A model generated the notes under the pieces. That model had not been told where the DNA came from and searched no databases. It worked only from the letters and a program-made list of their open reading frames with translations. The position numbers were made by a program, and so were the translations under genes. From Fistulifera solaris (Eukaryota; Bacillariophyta; Bacillariophyceae; Naviculales; Stauroneidaceae), in NCBI GenBank assembly GCA_030295235.1, contig AP026134.1, positions 62,001 through 126,000 on the forward strand: a stretch of 64,000 nucleotides of DNA, given 5' to 3'. Numbering within the stretch: position 1 is the stretch's first letter; each line of letters starts with the position of its first letter. This document shows positions 22,497-32,243 of this stretch, piece by piece.

Positions 22497-22736
22497 AAAG
22501 TCCGACTTGTCTTGTGTGTACACGCGGTGCAACATCTCGCCATCAGTATCATGTAGAAGCAAGATCGGGCAGACCTGTCCTTGTTTGAAGAAGGCCATCC
22601 CCGTCAAGTACGACTCTTCCTCCGGCTCATCGTGGCGAACTGTGATTTCGGTGGGCACGCCCATGAAGATAGGTTCGTTATCTTGCATCATGCTGTCCTC
22701 GTCATAAGAGGTGCTCGTCATCGTGACCGTCTCCAT
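22398..22736 (-). CDS. Small protein of unknown function (112 aa)
   Basis: No recognised domain. The ATG at 22736 gives 112 aa with an acidic N-terminus (YDEDSMMQDNEP) and a C-terminal part EMLHRVYTQDKSDFVDLRG then QFCKGLFEYDQ. The frame stays open upstream to a TTG at 22781. An ATG just beyond (22801-22803) is in another frame, so a further one-base error and a longer N-terminus (about 134 aa) are possible. The 3' end is duplicated just downstream. Confidence 0.5.
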   Translation of the reverse strand: METVTMTSTSYDEDSMMQDNEPIFMGVPTEITVRHDEPEEESYLTGMAFFKQGQVCPILLLHDTDGEMLHRVYTQDKSDFVDLRGREALAQFCKGLFEYDQTLRFKVVSSLP

Positions 22737-23479
22737 TGGTATCTCTGTCTTTTGCTTTAAGGCCGTTGTCTGCTTTCGCAAGAGTGCGTTTTGTGAGACA
22801 TGATCGTATCTCTCTTTGTCTTTTTGAGTGAAAAAGTGGAAACGACACGACTCATCAGTTCGACCAGTTTTCGAAGTGTTCCATTGTCGCCGTTTCCATT
22901 ATTTTTCTTTTGGCGCGTTTCGTTTTTTGTTTTCATTTTCGGCGATCGGAAGTATCTCAATCACTGTAAACTATACGGTACTAGCCTTTTAAGTACACGG
23001 ATTAGGACTTTGTACAAAACGCATTGTATAGATACTGGTACGATATTATATGTTTTCCTACTACCACACAAAAAGCGATGGCGGGCCGCGCCGTTGACAA
23101 CGAGGAGCAATTCTTTCGCACAAATGCCGAAGCAGTAAGCAAAATAATAAAGGTATTATCCTATTGTTTTCATAGGATATTTAGTTGTTCCATTTACCTA
23201 AACCTCATTGGATGGTATCAAAGGAGAACACACGAAAAAAGCGGCATGTTTGCATCGCGCACGCAGCTGCACATCGACGCGTACCTCCTGGGCTGGAAAC
23301 GTCTAATTCGTGTCGTTACTTTTTTCAAAATTTAATTTATGAAACGTCCGAAAACGTCAAGAACAAAAATGAAAAGCAATCAACTCTTTTACTTCAAAGA
23401 TGCTCATAATCTCTGCAATCCTCAAAAATTGCACTCGTTTACTTTCGCAACGCAGAGACAAGAAAGACTTTGCAGCACC
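22737..23479. other. Divergent intergenic region
   Basis: No supported gene between the small unknown gene and the TALE homeobox gene. The ORFs here are short and unlike known proteins. The homeobox frame is open back to an ATG at 23339, so part of this stretch may be coding or 5' UTR. Confidence 0.4.
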
Positions 23480-24358
23480 ATGAGCACCAGCACCAACTCG
23501 ATCGAAACCTCGCAACGCCGTCATTTGTATCTTCCGACGCGTGTCAGCAGCGACTCATCGACGATGACGGCCACAACAAGCAACGTTCATTGGGAATCGC
23601 AGCCCGTGGTTACCTGGATGTCTTCTTTGATGAATCAAGAGATGAACAACTCTGAATTCTCTGCGCCGGTAAATGTCCCTACTCGGCAGGTTGAGCGCTA
23701 TCAGCATTTGGTCGAACACTGCCGTGCTCGCTCGAATCATGCCGTATTCTGGAACGAGTATCAGACCATTCAGTCGTTGCATCAATTCTTGATGAACAAC
23801 ATCAACTCGCAGTGGCCTCTTCCTTGCCCTGAGTACCCTTTGGCCGTGGAACGGCTCTATCACGAAACCAGTGATCGATTGGAGGCATTGTTGCTGTCTC
23901 CGTCATCGGTTGAATCCTCGACTGCGACGAAAGTTGACATGTCCGTGTATATGACGGCTTGGCTCCGCGAGAACTGGATCAACCCTTACCCAGACGATAT
24001 TATCTTGAGCGAAATGGCTGCCCATTGCGGTACTACACCCACCGTCGTAAGCAACTGGCTTATCAATGCCCGTACGCGCAAGTGGCGGCCGGCTATTGCC
24101 AAGGCGATGGAACTGAATCGTCCAGCCAAGCATTTGTTGGAGGACTCGTTGTGCTTCTTTGATGGCCGTCCCATTCGGCCGTTGTCGGCATCCGAACAGA
24201 TTGCTGCTGCGTCGGCGCACAAGCAATCACTCATTGCGGATGAGGATGATTGGAAATTCGATATCCAGGATATCGATAACGGCAACGACGATGACTCATT
24301 ACAATGGATGAATCAGAAAGAACAAAAACAATCGAATAAGCGTCGTCGTGGTTACTAA
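23480..24358 (+). CDS. TALE-class homeodomain protein
   Basis: Predicted DNA-binding transcription factor of 292 aa (339 aa if the ATG at 23339 is used). The homeodomain lies near residues 148-205 (VYMTAWLRENWINPYPD, then EMAAHCGTTPTVVSNWLINARTRKW). The Asn-Pro-Tyr-Pro loop is the three-residue extension that defines TALE proteins, and Ile in WLINAR is the TALE residue at position 50. The position usually held by Phe after the invariant Trp is Leu. An upstream conserved-looking helical segment (RYQHLVEHCRARSNHAVFW) could be a dimerisation domain. The C-terminus is acidic and ends in KRRRGY. I prefer the ATG at 23480. Algal TALE factors often act in the life cycle, but nothing here shows that. 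Confidence 0.85.
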   Translation: MSTSTNSIETSQRRHLYLPTRVSSDSSTMTATTSNVHWESQPVVTWMSSLMNQEMNNSEFSAPVNVPTRQVERYQHLVEHCRARSNHAVFWNEYQTIQSLHQFLMNNINSQWPLPCPEYPLAVERLYHETSDRLEALLLSPSSVESSTATKVDMSVYMTAWLRENWINPYPDDIILSEMAAHCGTTPTVVSNWLINARTRKWRPAIAKAMELNRPAKHLLEDSLCFFDGRPIRPLSASEQIAAASAHKQSLIADEDDWKFDIQDIDNGNDDDSLQWMNQKEQKQSNKRRRGY

Positions 24359-24458
24359 AACTGAAGAGTTGAAAGACGGTGTGACTATCGAGACTGTAAT
24401 ACAGCAGAATAAAATCTACATTCCTAAATTTCTACTAGACTGGAAACTACTCTCTGTT

Positions 24459-25824
24459 CTAGGCGTTGGCGACCCACAGCCCCGAATCGACGCAGCGTTT
24501 CATGTGATACTCGGCATCTTCCGGCTTCATCTTCGACAAGACCTCTTTCAACGCTTCGACACTCCTCGATTCGAAAGCTTCTACCATTTCTTGCGGCAAG
24601 CTTTCAATCACTTCCAAAGGATCCAAGCCGCCCGGCCCCAAGCGTTGCTCCAACGGGATCTCTGACAAATCACGAGGACTATCGTCTTCCTGCTGTCGCT
24701 GAGCATCCATTTCCTGCTTCTTGACGATCGCTCGCTGCACAATCTTTTCTTGAAAAGCCGTCACCGCCTGTACAAATTCTTCCAAATGCTCGCGCTGCTG
24801 CAATCGCGCAAAGAATGGCATAATCACATTTCCAGGATGCGTTTTCAGAGTCTTGGCGAGTTCCGCAATGTGCGTAATGATTTGCGATTGCCGGGCCGTC
24901 TTTTTCATTTTTTCGTGATATCCATTCATTTCGTCTTCCAACGACGCCAACAACAGATAATTTGCCGCATTCTCTTGCAACAGAATATCCCCGTAACGCA
25001 ATAAAAAGTCTTTCGATTGCTCCAGATCCGATAACTTCATGAACAGCTCAATTGTGTCGGCGTACTTTTCGACGAAATCCGGATACGTAGCCATGACACC
25101 GATGTGCTCTTTGGAGGTATCAAACTGGGGTGACGTCAAGGCAGGTCCAGCGACTTTGGATTGAGGTGCTGGTGAGGGTGGTTCTTTCGCTGCTTTCGGG
25201 GCGGGTGCCGTTGTTGACTTTTCGGGGGCAGGGACTTTGACTGGCACAGCATCTTCTTTCGGTGCAATATAACCATCGGGCGTATAGTTGACCTTACCAG
25301 CGTTCGGATTCACCATCGATCGATCCTCTTTGACTTGGAAACATATTATCCACATTCCATTTTTTATTCTTTTCGTATTCATCCAACTTTTTCTGTCGAG
25401 CTTGATTTTGTTGTTGCAATTCCTCAAGTTCCGCTTGCAAGGCTTCTTTGTCATTAATATCATCATCGTCGTCGTCGTCGTCGTCGTCGTCGCTGTCACT
25501 ATCATTCGTCTTTACTTTTGCATCGCAATTTTATTCAATTCGTGCTGCAATATTTGCATTCGTTGTGTCGCTTTTTCCATCTATTATTATTTCCAGAAAT
25601 GACGTGAGGAATCATGTCGGGGAGAGAGCCATTTTATTACACAGAAACGACTTACTTCTTTACGAATATTCGCCTTATCCTTCTCTTCGTTTTTCTTCTC
25701 GTTCGACGCGACTGCGATGCTTCATACGAAACCACGATTCACGATCGATATTGGGATGCAAATCATCCTCATCGTCTGACAATTCAATGTTATCCCACTT
25801 GGAGTAATCGAAAGGCTTGGACAT
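24459..25824 (-). CDS. CDC37: CDC37, Hsp90 kinase co-chaperone; three frameshifts
   Basis: Cytosolic co-chaperone that loads protein kinases on Hsp90, about 429 aa. The N-terminus is diagnostic: [17 protein letters not shown] followed by [21 protein letters not shown] coiled coil with a D9 acidic stretch follows, then the Hsp90-binding and C-terminal domains ([27 protein letters not shown]). The intron is 25581-25655 (gtaagt...aatag, 75 bp). Three one-base errors must be corrected: an insertion at 25679-25689 (REEKR/EKDK), a deletion in the A-run 25516-25519 (IAMQK/VKTND) and an insertion at 25337-25342 ([12 protein letters not shown]). With these, both exons have whole-codon lengths. The 3' end is 100 bp from the converging homeobox gene. 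Confidence 0.88.
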
Positions 25825-26609
25825 TGTTGTTTTGTACTTTGAAAAGCGAAAGGATACGTTGCTGCTTGGTTTTCTGTAATTCAAAGTCGACAACACGTCA
25901 AGAAATGCGACGTACTAGTTCCTCGTTATGATGGACACTACCTGTTATTATGGTAACCGAGTAGCAGGTCTCCGCTTGTTGCCTGCTCGCGTCACTACTT
26001 TGTATTGATTTGCTGCTGGTCTCGGTCCTCGGTCAATACAAGTAGGTGCGGTGCGGTACCGGTACCGGATCATTTTCAATCGTGACTATGATGTCATCGT
26101 TGTACAACGAGAAACGAGAACATCAATCGTCAAAAACGTGGGCGTAAAAAAAGCGCGACGACGACACAGCATCCATTATTTTTCCTTTTGACGCCTTTTT
26201 TTCGTCTTGTGGTGCCTGCCTGACCTCAAAGACGCGGAATGAATCTTGTGTTCCACAGCGTTTCTCGCAACAGCAAACAGATAGACATCTATATAATACT
26301 CCCTTAATCGATTTGTTTTCGCGCAGTGTCGCGTACCATGGGGAAACGAAATGGACTCTCTTTGCATCGCAAGTCCACACTATTGTATACAGCGTCTCGG
26401 TGCAAGTAGCAATCGACTTCTATAAATAGTTATCCATCACCTTACTACCCTGTTTAAAAATAATTCAAACTCTACGAGTCAATATCACCAGCGTTCACGT
26501 CATCCTCATTGCATTGGCCTCGATACCATGTATCCTCTACCCAACCGTACTCAATACTTATAAACAAGGAAACAAAGTCGTCGAAGGACAGCACTACAAG
26601 GCCAGTACC
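25825..26609. other. Intergenic region, no gene seen
   Basis: CDC37 promoter region and 3' flank of the Gly/Lys protein gene. It holds a run of overlapping GGTACCGG palindromes at 26055-26068. No supported ORF. Confidence 0.45.
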
Positions 26610-27046
26610 TTAAACCGCGCCTTTGCCTTTGCCCTTTCCTTTACCCTTTCCTTTTCCTCCTTTGCCCTTTCCTTTGCCGGAATCGGTTCCGCCTTTACCC
26701 TTTCCTTTACTGGTGTCGGTTCCTCCTTTGCCCTTTCCCTTACCAGAGTCGTCGCTTCCCTTGCCTTTTCCAGAATTGGTTCCTCCTTTACCTTTTCCTT
26801 TACCAGAGTCGGTTCCTCCCTTGCCTTTTCCTTTACCAGAGTCGGTTCCTCCCTTGCCTTTTCCTTTACCATGGTCAAGGCGACGCAAGTTCTTATGGGA
26901 ATGTTAACGAACCTCGTTGAGAACGAGCCTTATGATAATGCATCCGACCAACTTTGATCACTCACCATCTGTTCGCCGTCATTGTCTGCTGCGATTGCCA
27001 ATGCGGCCACAATGCCGACGATTAAAAAGTTAAAAAGACCCTTCAT
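26610..27046 (-). CDS. Secreted Gly/Lys-rich repeat protein (120 aa)
   Basis: Small basic secreted protein. Exon 1 (26966-27046) encodes a signal peptide MKGLFNFLIVGIVAALAIA followed by ADNDGEQM. Intron 26892-26965 (gtgagt...ataag, 74 bp) leads to exon 2, which is almost entirely an 11-residue repeat GKGKGKGGTDS (33 bp at DNA level, about six units) and a final poly-GK run. Lys alternates with Gly throughout, with Thr/Asp/Ser between clusters. Coding length is exactly 121 codons. It has no Cys and no known domain. The composition recalls Lys-rich matrix or silica-associated proteins, but it lacks a recognisable silaffin motif, so that role is a guess. The opposite strand gives an open frame rich in FALSF, which I reject. 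Confidence 0.72.
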
Positions 27047-27717
27047 AATAGGATTCTGTTTGAAATGCGATCAAAAGAATTCGGAAAGCTTAGAGAGTTA
27101 GACATCAACGGACGGTGAGGAAACAAGAATTGTGAGATCCTCTTCCCTTGAGTATATTTTGAACCCAAGTGAAAACGAAGTGCTTCGCAATAAGAGAATA
27201 CAAACAACAATACTCCGAGCGATGCGAACTCTTTGTAGTGCTGTTGAGAACACCGGGGCATAAAAGACCTTAGTTGGGTGTCATAGGGTTGACATTCGCA
27301 ATCCGAAAAGTGGGGACTCTTGACTCCCGCTTCCTATCTGTTCGAGATGTAACAGTCTCGGCCGCATAAACTAGTGGAATGCGGCCGACAAAGGTTAGTC
27401 AAAACAATTATAGTAATTTCTACGGCATAAATAAATACGGCGTGGTTTACTGTGACGGGCTTGGAGACATAGTAGTTGCTCCTTTAACGGAAACTAGTGC
27501 GTCATGCATGAGGTCTGAATAAGTTCTCTCAGTCGTGGTCTTCTAAGAGCCTCAGCAATTAGCTAGCTACCCGGTAGCTTCCCTTGTCGCACTTCCATAC
27601 TCCTTCCAGGATCCGGGAGGACAGGCGATCAAAGAAGTAAGTGATTTTTAACTTGGATTATGTGTAAATGTTATACGTGCATGTTGCGCCAATAGACATG
27701 ATAAGGCATGAAGTTGC
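27047..27717. other. Intergenic region with a perfect hairpin
   Basis: Upstream of the Gly/Lys gene and downstream of the first Hsp100 gene. No supported ORF. It contains the inverted repeat 27358-27388. Confidence 0.45.
27358..27388. repeat. Inverted repeat, 10-bp stem and 11-nt loop
   Basis: TCGGCCGCAT at 27358-27367 is exactly matched by ATGCGGCCGA at 27379-27388. The GC-rich stem would form a stable hairpin in either strand. It lies in an intergenic region of mixed composition, about 330 bp beyond the 3' end of the first Hsp100 gene. Confidence 0.7.
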
Positions 27718-30430
27718 TTAAAAGTTGTCCAATTCCCACGAATCGATATCTTCAATATGTAAATCATTAATCGCCACCGCATTGGTCTCGATGCGATAGT
27801 GCAACGGTGCTGTCTCGGACAGTGGTGCAACACTCACATCATCGTTCTCCGACAAGTCGTCACTATCCTCCGTACAAACTGCTGCTTCAACATGAACCAC
27901 GCATCCGGGTGTAATTTCTTCTTGAATAAGCATGCGACTCAACTTTGTGACAACCGTCGATTCAATGTAGCGTTCAACGGGACGAGCTCCGTACTTTGGA
28001 TCGTACGATTCGGCCAAAATCATCCGAGCTCCATCTTGTTCCAAAACAAGAACAATACCCTTGGAAAGAAGACGATTGTGGACATTTTGTATGGCTTTGT
28101 GAACAATTTTTTCGAGTTGATTTGTTCCTAGGGCATTGAAGATCACCATACATGAAAGACGGTTTAAAAACTCTGGTGTAAACGTTCTCTGTGCTTCCAG
28201 CATGACTTGAGCACGAGCTTCCTTCTTCTTTCCATGACTTCCAAGCATGTGCTGAGAACCGACGTTCGATGTCAGAATAACAACTGTATTACGAAAATCA
28301 ATCATGCGACCTTTGGAGTCTGTCAGACGCCCTTCATCCATGATTTGAAGCAAGACGGTCAATACACGAGAATGAGCTTTTTCAATTTCGTCGAATAAAA
28401 CCACAGTGTACGGTTTACGACGAACGGCTTCGGTCAGTTGTCCGCCCTCGTCGTGTCCGATGTACCCAGGGGGTGAACCTGTTAAGCGAGCCACCGAATG
28501 TGACTCAGAATACTCGCTCATGTCGATGCGAACCAAATGCCTTTCATCGCCGTCATACAATTCACTAAATAAAGCTTTCGACAATTCCGTTTTGCCGACA
28601 CCTGTAGGCCCGAGGAACATAAAGAACCGGTAGGTTGTGACTCGCGAGCCAAACCAGCTTTAGACCGAAGGATGCATTCGGTGACGGCATGAATGGCCTC
28701 ATCTTGTCCCACAACGCGTTCACGTAAACGTTGGTCTAAATTCAAAAGCCTCGACTTTTCCGTTTGGGACAATTTGGCGACAGGTATACCAGTCCAACGT
28801 GAAATAATTTCTGTAATCTCTTGCTCCGTAACATCTTCATTACAATTGTCACCTTCCCCTTTTCGAGACTTATTTTCCGCTTCGATCTTGTTCAGTTGTT
28901 TCTGCGTGGCCGGAATGGCTCCATACTTTAAGTCAACCGCTCTATTGTAATCCCCGTTTCTTTCGGCTGATGCTGCCTTGAATTCCAACGCTGCAAGCTT
29001 TTCCTTGACAGCCTTCAATTTTTCTGCTCGTCCGAGATCGGCCTTCCATTTTTCATTCAGAGGTTCCAAATCTTCGTTCAATTTTACAATTTCATCTTCT
29101 ATATGGGAAAGCTTTCTCGTGGATGGCGTTTTCTTTTGACGCTTCAGTGCGATCGCTTCAATTTCAAATGTAGGATTCGCCGTTCCAGCTGATCAATTCG
29201 TTCTGGTCGACTATCAAGAATAGTCCTTTTCCTTGCACCTGCTTCGTCGATCAAATCAATGCTCTTGTCCGGATTGAACCGATAGTTGATGTAGCGATCT
29301 GACAGCTTGGCAGCTGCTATAACGGCACTATCGGTGATATGAATAGCATGGTGTGTCTCGTATTTGTCCACCAAGCCACGAAGCATAGAAACGGCATCAC
29401 GAACACACGGTTCGTCTACTATTACCTTTTGGAAACGTCTCTCAAATGCAGAATCTTTTTCGATGTATTTTCGGTACTCCTGGAGTGTTGTGGCACCAAT
29501 CATTTTCAATTCACCCTTTGCTAACATGGGCTTGAGCAGGTTTGCCGCGTCCATAGAACCACTGCACCTACCCGCACCAAGTGTAAGATGAATTTCATCC
29601 ACAAAAAGAACAATACGGCCTTCTGCTTGTTTGACTTCTTCCAATACGAGTCGTAGACGTTCTTCAAACTCCCCCCGATATGTGGTACCTGCCACGAGCG
29701 CTCCCATATCCAAAGTACGCAAGGCAACATCCTTGATGGTTTCCGGCACATCACCGTCAACAAGACGGCGAGCAAATCCGTCTACCACGGACGTTTTGCC
29801 TGTGCCTGGTTCGCCCACCAAGACAGGATTGCTCTTCGTGCGTCGAGCGAGAATTTGAATCAATCGTCGAATTTCTTCGTCGCGTCCGATCACGGGATCC
29901 AACTTCCCCTCTTCGGCTAGTTTTCGCATGTCAATTCCATACTTTTCGAGCGCTTCAAACTTATCTTTTAACACTGGAGGGACACTTCTGGGGTTCTTCA
30001 AAATCTGGCTAAGCGTTGTTTTCAAGGTTTTCTCATTGAGAATTCCCTTCAGTGCTACTTTAGCTTCACGATCTTCATACAATGCAATCAAGAGGTGATT
30101 CGGTGCTACGAGAACATCACCATTGACCTTAGATAGTTTTGTGGCATATTCCAGCCACAGAGAAAAGATGCTTGAGAACGTTACTTCGCCAGGGATCTCT
30201 GGACAAGCAAGCTTCTTCAAAATAGCTTTCTGAATACTTTGTCGCACCAGATAAATATCACACGATGCTCGAAGACAAACTCTGGCTCCAATGGAGTCTT
30301 CTCTATGAAACAGTACGCGTGCTAGATGAATTGGATCGACCTTCGAGTGGCCATGATCACGAGCAGTTACACGAGCTTCGTCGATTGCTTTCTGCGACGC
30401 ATTAGAGATATTATTGTTGTTTTCTGCCAT
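27718..30430 (-). CDS. Hsp100/ClpB-type disaggregase, copy 1; two frameshifts
   Basis: AAA+ chaperone of about 904 aa that extracts proteins from aggregates with Hsp70. Seen: an N domain ([10 protein letters not shown]), D1 with Walker A GEPGTGKT and Walker B VLFVDEIH, an arginine-finger motif FERRFQ, the coiled M domain, D2 with [25 protein letters not shown], and a C-terminal ring segment [11 protein letters not shown] followed by an acidic tail ending DSWELDNF. No transit peptide is evident, which fits a cytosolic Hsp104/Hsp101 type. Two one-base deletions are needed: near 29165 in the M domain, and in the T-run near 28620 just before D2 Walker A. Corrected length is exactly 905 codons. 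An upstream ATG at 30460 would add ten residues; 30430 aligns with copy 2. Confidence 0.92.
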
Positions 30431-30767
30431 TTTGTTATTTTTGTTGGCCTCGTATTTCATCTTGCGTGACTTGAGAAGAAGCGGGTTCTCTTTTGAAATT
30501 TACGAGCGAATCAAAATTGACGAATATATAGAGGTCTGCAGAACCGAGTTCGTTACTAGCGCGAGCAAAGGGTCTGTCTAGGAAGATCACTTGTGCCGAT
30601 AGATTCTGTCAAAACTTGTTTGCTTTCAAAGGTCAATAGCTCTATTCCTTCGAAGTTACACATGTACCATCACATGTTTCAATTTCGTTTTCACACAGTC
30701 TCCAACAAACTATTATTCACCGGCAGTCAACCTGGTATTCCACACGCCTTGGGGACTCCCATGCCGG

Positions 30768-31070
30768 TTAGAAATAAAGTACAACAGTAAACAAACAATA
30801 AACTGACGGACACGCTCGTGCTCTCTTTTCTGTTCTGCTATAGTACGTTGTCGCTCTCGTGATTGTTGATGTCGGTCTCCTCGTCAGAGCCTGCGGCAAT
30901 CTCTTGAGCTGTTTCTGCTGTACCATTCGGATTAGACTTCCGATTACCGGGATCCTGGTCACGAGCCTTGCAACAAGCTTGAATGATTTGGAATCATTTG
31001 TGCTTGCATCACCGCCGTCGCGTGAAACGAAAATCATCGCACGCCGAGCACACTTCCTCTCAAAAATCAT
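30768..31070 (-). CDS. Possible small unknown protein (100 aa)
   Basis: An ATG-started frame whose product is basic and contains a hydrophobic-amphipathic segment KLVARLVTRIPVIGSLIRM. No family recognised and no splice evidence. It could be chance. Confidence 0.22.
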   Translation of the reverse strand: MIFERKCARRAMIFVSRDGGDASTNDSKSFKLVARLVTRIPVIGSLIRMVQQKQLKRLPQALTRRPTSTITRATTYYSRTEKRARACPSVYCLFTVVLYF

Positions 31071-31265
31071 CCCGAGCCGTCACACCGTGCACTTGTTGTA
31101 AATAAAACACATGTGTGGGAATTCCACTACCGATCGAGGACCACCATTTGTCATCGCGAAAGACAAACCCCAAAACGAAAGCGACACCAGTGTTCTGCGA
31201 TCAACGGAAGACACGTAATCCTGCGGGGTCGTTTCGCGAGGGGCATATTGGGAGTTTTCGCATTT

Positions 31266-31514
31266 TTATACTACGTATTGCGCTTGCAGCAGAACGACAA
31301 GTAATTGTATTGTGACGTATAGCCCCATGCAATTGAGTTGATAGCCATCCTGTCGACATTCCGCAATCATATGCTTCGCAACAAAAGCCATCAATTCTTT
31401 CGCATTGTCCGTAATGGCGGGAAAGACGTGTACTTTCGTTGGTTCGGCGAAGAAAGGATCGTTCTTTTTCGTTCTGTGAGCGTACGGAGAGTTCTTGTCC
31501 ATATAATCGACCAT
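31266..31514 (-). CDS. Possible small unknown protein (82 aa)
   Basis: An ATG-started frame (MVDYMDKNSPYAHRTKKND) with a hydrophobic C-terminus. The middle (PAITDNAKELMAFVAKHMIAE) is plausible protein sequence. No family recognised. Another frame overlaps it upstream (to 31648), so a longer, broken gene is possible. Confidence 0.3.
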   Translation of the reverse strand: MVDYMDKNSPYAHRTKKNDPFFAEPTKVHVFPAITDNAKELMAFVAKHMIAECRQDGYQLNCMGLYVTIQLLVVLLQAQYVV

Positions 31515-32243
31515 GTTGATTTCCGTTTGATAAAACGCGCCCCCGTTATGGGGTTGGCCAAGAGCTCTGGATCTCGAATCGACTGCGCGGTCCGCGAATT
31601 TTCTTCCGCAGTGCCTCTTCTGTCAACAATATTGCACATTGTACGCAACTGTGGTTGCTTCTACTTTGCCCCAATGCTTTTCTTTTTACGTTAGTTTCAT
31701 AAAAATACCATGCACGCAATTGTTTGTCCTTGTTGCGGCAACTGTATATAGCGGCCGCAAAAAAGCCGGCTTATTGCCGAGAGGTCGTGGGTGTGTGAGT
31801 GTGTGAGTGAGTGTGTGTGAGTGACTTTGTCAACAAGGCTCCAACGGACGCTTTTTGCTAATTCATGCTACTCCATCCTGCCGTGAACGGTTGGCGTCCG
31901 CTGCAAAAACCTCGTCATGATCGTCTCTACGAGAATGAATGATGAGGTTGTGACGTTTGTGAAAAATGAAAACGCGTGTTGTTTCGTGATGAAAACGGGT
32001 GTCGACGTGTGGTGGAAAAACTGCTGCCAAGACTCGGGTATACTTCACACGATCGTTTAAGAAAAAAACGCCATTGGCGAGCCGGGCTATCCAAATCTTG
32101 TTTGACACGATCCGTGCTCTGTTCGTTGCACACGGATCTGACGTCATCCTGGACTGCCAAAAAGAAACGCAACAATGAGACGATAAACCATATCTCTTGT
32201 TGTTATTTGTATAGACACAAAAAGCCAAACAATTCAAGTAACA

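Larger units (their letters stand above)
30431..32243. other. Long intergenic stretch with only weak ORFs
   Basis: No confident gene in 1.8 kb. Two ATG-started minus-strand frames, listed separately, are possible. A GT/GA-rich simple repeat lies at 31791-31824. The left end must hold the promoter of Hsp100 copy 1 and the right end that of the gene at 32244. I looked for heat-shock elements upstream of copy 1 and could not assign a clear canonical array. Confidence 0.4.

Noticed and set aside
26514-26957. A plus-strand frame rich in FALSF opposite the Gly/Lys gene
   Set aside because: It is the complement of the Lys/Gly repeat. The minus-strand model has an ATG, a signal peptide and a clean intron.
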